The position numbers were made by a program, and so were the translations under genes. From assembly GCA_037974965.1 (NCBI GenBank), contig JBBPFI010000007.1:806001-870000 (forward strand): a DNA stretch of 64,000 nucleotides. The letters run 5' to 3'. Shown here in pieces: positions 55,293-64,000 of the stretch. The notes beneath the pieces were generated by a model. That model saw nothing but the letters and a program-made list of their open reading frames with translations. It was not told the origin of the DNA and did not search any database. Source of the DNA: Dacryopinax spathularia. Its lineage: Eukaryota; Basidiomycota; Dacrymycetes; Dacrymycetales; Dacrymycetaceae. Position 1 is the first letter of the stretch; each line of letters starts with the position of its first letter.

Positions 55293-56150
55293 ATGACATC
55301 CCGACGCCTCCAAATCTCTGTCTCCAACGGCTCAATAACACTTGAAGGAGCACTATTCTCTCCTCCTTCTCCTCCTGCATCAAAGCAAAGCGCCAAAGTA
55401 GCAGTTCTATGTCACCCCTGGTCCTGGCTCGGAGGATCCATGAACGACTAGTGCGTCTCCTCGGGCACCTGGCGCAATCGAAAAAGGCTGAGCGGCGTGA
55501 AAGTGTGCTGCATCTCCTTACGCCCGTCCTGACGAGGCGGGGGTATAGGGTAATCAGGTTCAATTCGCGTGGCGTGGGGACGTCGACGGGACGGGCGACT
55601 TTCAGAGGTGACAGAGAGGTGGAGGATTTGAGGGAGGTTGTGCGTTGGGGGATCGAGCAATCAGGAGGGAAGGAGAGGGTGGAGAGAGTGTTGCTCGTCG
55701 TGCGTGGACTTGCTTATTGCCCGCCTGCTCGGTTTGCTAGGCGCTGACAACTCTGTGTAGGGATACTCCCATGGCTCCCTGATAACATCACGCCATCCAC
55801 CTCTACCCGACATACCCACCTCCCACCTGCTTATCTCATATCCCATCTCAGTCCGAGCCTTCCTGACCTTCTTCGCCCATTCGACGTACCGCAACGCGCT
55901 TCTTTCGCTTGCACAAGATCCAAGAGGGGACATACTCGCGGTTTATGGAGATAGTGATAACTTCAGTGGGGAAGCGGCGCTTGATGCTTGGGCGAAGGAG
56001 CTGGAGCGGGCTGCAAGTCAGGCCAAGGCTGAGGGAAGGGGAGGAGGACAAGTCAGGACCGTGAAGGTGGAGGGGGCTAACCACTTCTGGAGTGGGGAGG
56101 CTGGAGAGAGGTTAGTGGATATCGTAGAGGAGTGGTTGGAGGAACGATAG
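55293..56150 (+). CDS. Alpha/beta hydrolase (COG2945-like)
   Basis: Three exons (55293-55450, 55504-55699, 55761-56150) give 247 residues. The order CHPWSWLGGSMNDY, RFNSRGVGTSTG, the nucleophile elbow GYSHGS (Ser121), VYGDSD (candidate acid) and GANHFW (catalytic His) is that of small serine hydrolases of the COG2945 type. GGSMNDY..VLTRRGYRVIRFNSRGVG is diagnostic for that group. The substrate is unknown; no signal peptide, so cytosolic. The first intron splits a Tyr codon (TA|T), and the acceptor gaaag is unusual but needed to keep MNDYVLHLLTPVL. Confidence 0.87.
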
Positions 56151-56533
56151 GAGCGCCTACACCTTGCACTGAACTTCATGCTCTGTAATGATGATGATCA
56201 TCCTCGACACCATTGTCAAAAGTCTCCTATCGGCGTTACGAGATTATCATCATCGGCCCTAACGCCCCTCCTAACGATTAGCCGAGAAGCGGGAGATCCG
56301 ATGCGCTGAGCGTATCCGGCGCTTCTCCACTTCGCTCAAAGGGTCGCATCATCGTCACACGCCTCCGAAGGAACACAAACAATTTCTACAACACTCGTCT
56401 TCTTTCCTTATCAGCTTGTTACTTTACTAAGATCTGTTTGTCTCTGCTGCTGGGTACTTGGAAGGGGTCTGTGAATATCTGCTTGTAACGACAGTCCCGC
56501 AAAAGGCGTCAACTACCAGACCAAGCGGGGCAG
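56151..56533. other. Intergenic, carrier gene promoter
   Basis: 383 bp between the hydrolase stop and the carrier start; AT-rich with gatgatgatcatc near 56188. Nothing else was seen. Confidence 0.5.
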
Positions 56534-57965
56534 ATGCCCCAATCCTCCTCGTCTTCAACCCCTTCCTCCTCCTCCACATCAACACCCGCCGAACAAGAAC
56601 ATGGCCGACCACCAATAACCCAAGTCCTCCGCTCAGTCGACAAGGATGTACTCCGGCCCTCGCAGGTCAAGCAGGCTCTTTCTGCCTCACGTGAGCGCGC
56701 GAGGAGGGATACAACCAGCTGGGACTATATCGTGCGGACTGGGCTGGCTGGAGGCTTCGCGGGTTGTGTGGTGCGTCTGCTCTCAATGCACCCCTCTCCG
56801 AGCTGACTGTTAGCATTGTGTGTAGGCAAAGACAGCCGTCGCTCCTCTGGACCGAGTGAAGATTCTCTTCCAAACAAGCAATCGCGACTTCCAGAAATAT
56901 GCTGGTACGGCCCACCTTCCCTTGGCCACCTACAACCTTATCTGACAATCACTGGCAGGAACGTTTTCCGGCGTAGTCTATGCCGCACGAGATATATTCC
57001 GTTCCTCTGGCGTCCGAGGCCTGTTCCAGGGCCACAGCGCGACTCTGCTTCGTGTATTCCCGTACGCAGGGATCAAGTTTGTGGCTTATGATCAATTGCA
57101 TCATGTACGTCTCCTTTCCTTAACGTGTGATCCCGGGGTTATTGTAAGGATACTAAGCTTTTTTGATAGTGGTTGATGCCGACAAGGGAGAGCGAGACGA
57201 AGTGGAAGCGGTTTGTGGCTGGTGCTGGCTCCGGTGCGTCAATTACTTGCCATATATGCGCCTATTCCGAGGACTAACAGCCGGCGCGCAGGGGTGATGT
57301 CCGTCCTATGTACCTATCCCCTCGAGCTAGTCCGAGTACGGTTGGCATACACCACCCGCGCCACAGGGCGACACGTCCTCTGGGAAACAGTCCGGACAAT
57401 CTACCACGAAGGCGAAGCACCCGCCATGGCATTCTCCGCCTCTTCCCCCTCCAGCACCGCAGCAGCCTCCTCCACCGCGACAGGTTCCGCAACTGCCACC
57501 GCCCAGCCAACCGCTCTGCGAATACCAAAAGGCTCCCTCTTCGCCCTCTTCCCCCTCCTGAAGTTCTACCGCGGGTTCACGGTAACCATCACAGGGATGA
57601 TACCCTACGCCGGCACGTCTTTCCTGATGTACGGCACGCTCCACCGCGCTCTGCAGGCCTCGTCCGTCCCTCCCGACTTGCTGGCGAGACATAAACCGCT
57701 GGCGGACCTGACGATAGGTGCTGTTGCTGGTGCTGTCTCTCAGACGGCGAGCTATCCGTTCGAGGTGATCAGGCGGAGGATGCAGGTGGGCGGGGTTGCC
57801 CATCCGGAGAGGTGGCTAGGCTGGGGCGAGACGGTCAGGGCTGTTTGGAGCAGTAGAGGCTGGCGAGGGTTTTTTGTTGGGCTGAGTATTGGGTACGTGA
57901 AGGTTGTCCCGATGACGGCAATTAGCTTTGCGACGTGGGAGTGGGGGAAGAGGATGTTGTTGTGA
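56534..57965 (+). CDS. Mitochondrial carrier, Leu5-like coenzyme A transporter
   Basis: Five exons (56534-56770, 56826-56904, 56959-57104, 57170-57233, 57292-57965) give 399 residues. SLC25 family proteins have three repeats of two membrane helices, and the three signatures are here: PLDRVK (86-91), YPLELVRVR and YPFEVIRRR. The segment [20 protein letters not shown] plus [15 protein letters not shown] is characteristic of yeast Leu5 and animal SLC25A16/A42, which carry coenzyme A or its precursor into mitochondria. A Ser/Thr/Pro-rich N-terminus (about 1-30) and a Ser/Ala/Thr-rich insertion in the matrix loop of repeat 2 ([20 protein letters not shown]) are extra. Intron 4 holds catatatgcgc. 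Confidence 0.92.
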
Positions 57966-58560
57966 GATGCGAGGATAGGGAGGTCGCATATGCCGGAACT
58001 GTAGTGCAACAATTGTATTATTTGGAACATGACTGGTTGGTCTTCCGCTAACGACGCCACAAGAGCGTCTTTGGGGCCACGCCCGTGCAATTGTGCAAGT
58101 TGAGGATGTGAAGAGTGCATTCATGAACAGCTTGGATAATACAATGGGAATACTACTCTCACAGGGGACGATGCCTAACACAGAACAGAGGAAGGCATGG
58201 GGGAATCTGGTTGACGAGACGAGAGAGAGAAAGCAAAGACCCACGGCCCAGGGCCTAGTACTGCAACACACACGCACGGCCCAAGCGAAGACCCAACAAG
58301 ACACATTGCGACGGCGGAGATTCTGGAGAAGAGCGGCCTGTTTTTACAAGGTTGTGGAAACGTGAAGAAGAGAGACGGAAAGAAGGAAAGGCATGGTACA
58401 AAAAAGAGGAAGGGGCGTAGTAAGCACATACACATTCAAGTGGACGAAGGGAATTACGGTTTTCGGAGTCGGCAGGGACGTCATAACGTGCGCGGAGACA
58501 AACCGCATTGTGCGACAGATATTTCCGAATAGCAAGGAAAGCCGGCGACAGCAGGGCACT
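57966..58560. other. Convergent intergenic region
   Basis: 595 bp between the carrier and phosphatase stops. Purine-rich near 58.36-58.42 kb. No gene was recognised. Confidence 0.5.
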
Positions 58561-61500
58561 TCAGGACAGGTAGCGTTCGTTGAGCGTGTGGACCTCTTTG
58601 GCAAGGTAGGGCCAGCTCAGCCTGGTTTCCATACCGAAGGTTTCGGGCGCGTTGCCGGCGCGGATCTCGTCCATCGCCAGCTCGATTTCCCATCCGCAGA
58701 GGTTGTACAACAGACGCATGTTCGGCTGAATGAGGACGCTGCAGCAAAAAGTCAGCGACTGCGTCCGAGTGAAGTAGAGAAAATTCGCCTCACCTCAACC
58801 TTCGCGAGCGAACCATCAGGTACGCCTCAACTAGCGAACATTTCAGGTGCTTCATCACGTAGGCAATCGTGACGGTCGCACTGCGGGAAACACCAACACG
58901 GCAATGAACGAGAACCTTGCCGCCCTCTGCGCGAGCCTTATCGATCCACTCGACAATCGGGCGGATCTGAGGACGAAGGCTGTCGATACCGTCGTCGCAT
59001 ACGCCCTTGATGTCGAGGACTTTGATCCGGCCCTCGCGCTCTTCCATCCAGAGGGAGCCCCTGCCTGCCAGGCTGTGTGTGACTGGGCAAACAAGGTTGA
59101 ACCCGGTTCCGTTCTCGCCATGCCCGGTCGGGGGAACCAGGGCGCACTCGCCAACCGAGACGACATGGGTGATGCCGAGGGCATGCAGCATGTATGCGTT
59201 TGAGGCATGGTTCAGGTTGCCGAGGTACAGGAAGGGAAGGACCCTGCTCGGGAAACTGCCGTCAAAGCGGGGATCGTCGAACCAGACCTGATGGTCGGGG
59301 AAACCAGGAAGGCTGGGAGAGGTGCTGGCACGAGGCCGCTTCGTCGCCTTTGCCTTATTGGCATGAGCCGGATACTCGGCGTCGAGAGGAGTGGTAGGAA
59401 CGGAAGCGCTGATCAGCTGGCTTCCTGGAGCAGAAGCAGCATTCGACTGGCTTCTGGTCCTCCACTGACCACCCAGTCTCCACTTCTTGCCAACGGTTGC
59501 ACCAGGAGCACTGTTCAGCACGCCAAGCTCGCGCGGAGCAGAGGAAGCGGTGGCAGCCTGTTCAGCAGAGACAGTCGCGGCAGCCTCGTTGGCGCGCTCT
59601 TCCTGCATCTTGGCCTCAATACGGCGGAGAACGCCGAGCTCGTTCGTGTAAACGAAGAAGCTACGGTGTTTCTCCACCTGGAGGTCCAGGTAGGCCTCGG
59701 GCAAGCTGAGCTCGAGATGGTGCATCAACCAGCAGAGAGCGAGGAAAGACGACTCTGTGTAGCCGTCGGCGGAGTAGATAAGGACTTTGAGGGGCCTGGA
59801 AGGGCGGAATTGGTTCTTCGACCCGGAGGAAGACGGGCGACCGGTCCCATAGCGGGAGGATGGGGTCCAATCAGGGTTGATAGCACGTTCGAGGAACTCA
59901 AGGAAGGGCATGAGCTGCGTAAGGGTGTTCTGGGTCGAAGGAGGCGAAGACGGGAAGAGCAGGTGAATAGCGGACATAGGGTTAGGAGGAGGACGAGGCT
60001 TGACACTTGGTTCGCGGCGGGATAGCCGTGGCGTCTCCGATGGCGAGGCAGAGCCAGAAAGGGTCAGCGGCGTTGGTGGTCCGCTCTTGGACCGAGTGAA
60101 ATGCAGCTCGCTCAGCTCAAGAATGGCGGAAGTGGTAGGGCTGACGGGGCTCTTCGGGCTCAGGGGAGGGCTGCTCATGCGCTTCCTCCCTGGAGAGGAC
60201 GTCGCATTGTGGTGCTGATACCATCGCTCGTCCAGGTTGCGCAGATGCTCCTCCGCCTGGCGGATGTGCGAAGAGGTCGGGAAAGGAACGCCTTCGTGGC
60301 ACTCTATGCAAATGTCATAGTGACCGTCGTTCCCAGTCGGATCGAACGGATCAGCAGAATTAGCGCGATAGGGCATAGGCGCATCCATCGTGTTTCCAAG
60401 CTGGGCAATCATTATGAGATGATGATGCCCCGCAAATCAAAACCCAGCGTACCCAAACATGCGGCGAGATCTCGGATGCCCTCGTCAGGTTCCTCATCTC
60501 CTCCTTCTCCCGCGCGAGGAAGTCGACTTTGTGCTTCACCAACCCTCGGGAATCGATGGCAACCAAATGCGGATACTTCTGCTCGATTACGTTAAAGGCA
60601 TCTATTGGAGCATATCAGCTAGTTCTCCAGGCACGTTGCTACATGAACGTACCCGTCACGACGAAGACGTTGTAGGCAACCAGGGGTTGATCTGGCCACC
60701 TCCTGTGCCTTTCGGCAGCCTTCGCCTCAATGGCGTGCTTGAACCGCTTGGCCGTGTTGATGGCAGCGTTCGTAAGCCCGTGGGCGGAGTAGACCACGAT
60801 ATCAGCCAGCGTGACATACTTGCCCTGAGAGATTTGGGTCAATGGACGGCCGATATATGCGCATACAGGAACGTGTACGTACCACCTGGATACCAAAGTT
60901 ACGTAAGGAGATGCCTTCGGGAATGCGAGGGTTGATGAACTCGGCGTTGTCCGACGTTGGGTCGATAAGCAGGTCTGAGGCACGGAAGGAGGAGGTGAGA
61001 AGGGGGGTGATGGCAGACTGGAAGGTGGTAGTCGCTCCACGAGAGATGGACCCAGGGACGAGCTTCTGGCCGTTTTTCTCCAGTTCGCTGGCGGGCGAGG
61101 GCAGGCTCTGGCCAAAGATGGATGCTGGTGGGGAGTCGGTGTTGGGGGAGGAGCCAGCAGAGGTGGACGACTCCTCTGAGGCCTCACGGGAGTGATCCAA
61201 TGCGGGGACGGCGTCCGCATCTGGTGGAGTACTGTTATCGGTGTCGTGACCAGCGACTTCGTCCGACATGGCATCGTCTTCGTCGAAGTAGTCCTCATCG
61301 GAGTCCTCCATCAGACTGTCATCGTCCTCATCAACCCAGTCGCTCTCCTTCTCATGCTCCTCTGCAGCAACGCAGACGAGCCCGCGATAGTGCGGGATGA
61401 GCATCGAGCTCGCATGAGCAGCACTTGCCCCACGGGCGATCATCGCCTGCTGGGCAAAGAACTGGTTCTGCGCCTCGTTATCCCCATCAAGACCGTGCAG

Positions 61501-61767
61501 ATAAGGGAAGAGGACGGAGTCAGGGACGTCCGCCGTCGCGGCGATGAGCCTGAGCTGTGCGAGCTGATCGGCATCGATGGCCCTTATCGGAGCGAAGGGG
61601 GGAGGACGGTCATGGACGACCTGGAGGCTGTCGAGGAAGCCTTCTGGGTACTGGACACCCTCGACGTGGAGATCAGGGTCGATGGCAGCGAGGAGCGATG
61701 GGGGAGGTGAGGATGGTTTGGATGTTGGGGTCGCAGCCGTGCCTCTGTTATCTGCACTGACCGACAT
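58561..61767 (-). CDS. Pps1-like dual-specificity protein phosphatase
   Basis: Five exons (61767-60883, 60824-60653, 60601-60453, 60400-58794, 58738-58561) give 996 residues. The catalytic P-loop HCRVGVSRSA (Cys about 902, Arg about 908) with the preceding general-acid loop GVCDDGID defines a dual-specificity phosphatase near the C-terminus, followed by VLIQPNMRLLYNLCGWE. Upstream, a second inactive phosphatase-like region (LKVLIYSADGYTESSFLALCWLM, Cys of the loop absent) and the long N-terminus match yeast Pps1, implicated in cell-cycle and DNA-synthesis control. The start uses ATG at 61767 (MSVSADNRG); an in-frame TTG lies further up. Acidic stretches occur at about 165-190. Intron 1 carries tatatgcgcata. 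Confidence 0.9.
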
Positions 61768-64000
61768 GTATATGCGGGGCAAAAGGGGGATATGTCGGTG
61801 GAGGAGGGGAGGAGGAGGGGGAGGTCGTTGTTGGCTGCAGGCTGACTGGTTGGGGGAATGTGGAACAATGATGGAGGAGGGGGACGAGGATGAGGGTCCG
61901 TTGTTGGGGTGAGTGATATGGAGGAGAGGAGGAAAGGGGAGAAGGGGTGTGGTTGATGAGGAGGAGGATGGGACCGGGATAGTCTCGTTCAGTTGTAGTA
62001 GTTTCGATCAGGTTGGTCTGTGTGGCAGCCCGGCCCTGGGGTAAAGGGAAGGGGAGCGATGTGCGGTTGCTGCCTGCAGCGTATAGCGGGACATTCTCTT
62101 CCGGCGACAGGAAGGGTTCTCGTCCTTCGCGCGATTCCGACCGTTCCAGCCGTCTCCACACCGCCCACTTCGCACGGGCTCCACGGCCTTCCCAGGAACC
62201 CATCCCTTGCCCTATCCAAACAAGAGTACCGATAATCAAACAATCACGCATTGGTATGCAACGTGGCCAGCAATCACTATGATAAAAATACTAGCGAATA
62301 CAGTAGGTATACATTGTTGGACTGAAGTAGTTATCTCTACAAGACTATCCACACCCTTCCGGTCGGAGGACGGTGACGATGACCGGTGGGCGCGGGGAAG
62401 GGCTCTAAGGGACCCTCGCCTCGCCTTTGCCTCCAACCGCGGCCTTCAACGGCGAGATGGGCCCGAACGAGTTCTGGTTCCATATTCCGTCGCGTCAACT
62501 GACTGACGAGAAGAAAGCAGGCCGAGAACTGCACCGCCGCCGCCATCCCCGTCACTTCTCTCAGTCCGTCCTATCGGCCGTTTCTTCCGCCAAGGACAGC
62601 CGATACAAAGTGTATCAACGATACCAATTTATGGCGCAATTCAGTCTTCACACGCCCCCACAATTATAGGACATGTTGTACCATCAAAGAAACAGCGGGT
62701 AGCGAAGTATGGGCGCCATGGAGCTAACCCCTGCGCCTCATCATCCCGCGGTGCGGGAGCTTCCCCACAATCCGGTGCACCTTGTCTGCTCCTCACCACA
62801 ACTCCGTTTCTTGGCTATGCACCTGCCCACCCAAACGTCGAAATAAACGGCTCCCTTGCTTTCAGCCCGATGATACATGCGAGACCCTTCCGTTATGTGT
62901 TGCGAAACTCTGGGGACAAAAGCTGTCCAATCAGGCGCAAGGCACGACTTCTGGGCGGGTTCGTGTTCTGTTCGTCAGCTCCAACGCGCGTGCCCCCGTT
63001 CCCCCCGCTTCTCTGCCTCCGTGTCTCTCATCTCTCTTCGAACCGCGGCAGCATCTCATCTTTTTCGACATCTGACATCTGGCGTCTACCTGCTCCCTGT
63101 GCGCCCTTCCTCCTTCCTCCGCCCAACTCTCGTCCATTCGGTATCTCGATCACCTTCGATCAGCTGTATCATCGCGAATGTTCCAGCCTGTCTTCACCCT
63201 TCACTGAACATGAAAGCCTCCTCTTCGTCTGCTGCGCATGTTCTTTCGTCATAATCAGGTAATCCTGACCGCTGCGCTGGCGAGGACTTGAAGGGTCGCA
63301 GAAGGCAGCGATTCGCATTGATAACGGGTGAATGAGCTGGAATGCCGCTGACTAAAATTTGGATTGGCAGGCCCAGTCAGAATGAAGAAGCAGCCCAGTG
63401 ATACGGCTTCAACTGGCGCGTTTCATCCATTCTCAGCGTCGCATGACAATGCATCATCCGGCTGTTGTATTTTTGCCCCTAGACGGTCGCACGCCGCTGT
63501 TGTCATTTGGGCTCGAGGCCATTGTCTAGTCCATTCCACGGCGCACGCGGCTTGTGTTCCGCTGTCACATCGATGTCAAGCTGTCAACGGAAGATCAAGG
63601 CTTCCCTTTGGGCGCGAGGACACAGCCGCCCCCTTAACGATCACAGGTTCTCTCGGCACGTCACTGCCGAGGACAGTGTGGCGTTAGCCTTCATATTAAT
63701 TCCGGCTTCTTCGCCTCGTTGCTTCCCTCTTTTGTTTCATCCATTGATTCGCTCGGCCTCCTTCTCAATACGCGATACTTCGAACAAAGCGGCTGGTCGA
63801 TGATGACGCTCATCATCACTCCTGTCTCTTCTGGCTCTCGCGGTCCGTTCTCGGGGAAAGACCCCTGCAGAGGGTCTCATTGTTACCCTTCTCGTCGGCT
63901 CCTTGCCGTAATGGGTTTAGGCTGCGTCGGTTCCCAACCCATCAGTTGACGTAAAGCGGCCCGAAGATAAATGAAAATTCCGTGCTGCGCCAAACAATTC
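61768..64000. other. 2.2 kb right-end region, no recognised gene
   Basis: The first few hundred bases must be the promoter and leader of the Pps1-like gene (purine-rich on the plus strand, 61.78-61.98 kb). Beyond 62.3 kb only short unsupported frames occur. A pyrimidine-rich stretch (62.95-63.2 kb) followed by a possible intron (donor near 63258, acceptor near 63370) could be the leader of a plus-strand gene lying outside the window. Confidence 0.45.

Noticed and set aside
59207-60025. 272-codon plus-strand open frame
   Set aside because: Antisense to the Pps1-like phosphatase, whose catalytic motifs are on the minus strand.
1-64000. CRISPR arrays, bacterial operons, prophage or LTR-type elements
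   Set aside because: No regularly spaced repeats, no Shine-Dalgarno-led gene strings, and no reverse transcriptase, integrase or capsid-like sequence were seen; the DNA is nuclear fungal.

Overview
The window comes from a filamentous fungus, most likely a mushroom-forming basidiomycete (Agaricomycetes). The evidence is dense coding on both strands, many very short introns (about 46-60 bp, mostly GT donors of the GTRNGY type), a GC-rich base composition, and gene families typical of that class. No species can be named from the sequence alone. All gene models below were joined by hand from reading frames, splice signals and protein-family expectations. Codon phase was checked across every junction.

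Left part (1-13.3 kb): the 3' half of a MINDY-type deubiquitinase with a CaaX tail. A Wss1-like DNA-protein crosslink protease converges on it and is divergent from a two-domain 6-phosphofructokinase. A tRNA-Val(CAC) with a 9-nt intron follows, then a secreted DUF6454-like protein, a tandem pair of small predicted mitochondrial proteins, and a divergent protein kinase. Middle part (13.3-38.8 kb): an AT-rich degenerate duplication, an Atg22-like vacuolar transporter converging on a neutral trehalase, a 4.1 kb gene-poor stretch, a second DUF6454-like gene, an orphan ORF, a PEX11-like peroxisomal protein, a very long PMC1-type Ca2+-ATPase and a Pof1/NMNAT-like nucleotidyltransferase.

Right part (38.8-64 kb): the most striking region is a head-to-tail array of five paralogous single-pass membrane proteins on the minus strand (38,864-52,425). 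Each has seven coding exons of almost fixed length, two predicted jelly-roll (galactose-binding-like) ectodomain modules, one transmembrane helix and a cytosolic tail ending in a (P/L)PxY motif. The copies share flanking DNA, one uses a GC-AG intron, and the fourth looks like a mosaic of its neighbours. Beyond the array lie a low-complexity Ser/Pro/Thr-rich protein whose start codon appears split by an intron, an alpha/beta hydrolase, a Leu5-like mitochondrial CoA carrier and a Pps1-like dual-specificity phosphatase. The last 2.2 kb hold no recognisable gene.

Most single-copy genes are ordinary housekeeping functions (glycolysis, trehalose turnover, Ca2+ and NAD metabolism, organelle transport, DNA-protein crosslink repair) with no operon-like logic. 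The unusual signals are the five-gene receptor-like array, duplicates at three loci, and a recurrent palindromic TATATGCGCATATA-type motif sitting inside the introns of many unrelated genes. No retrovirus-like, LTR or other virus-derived element was recognised.
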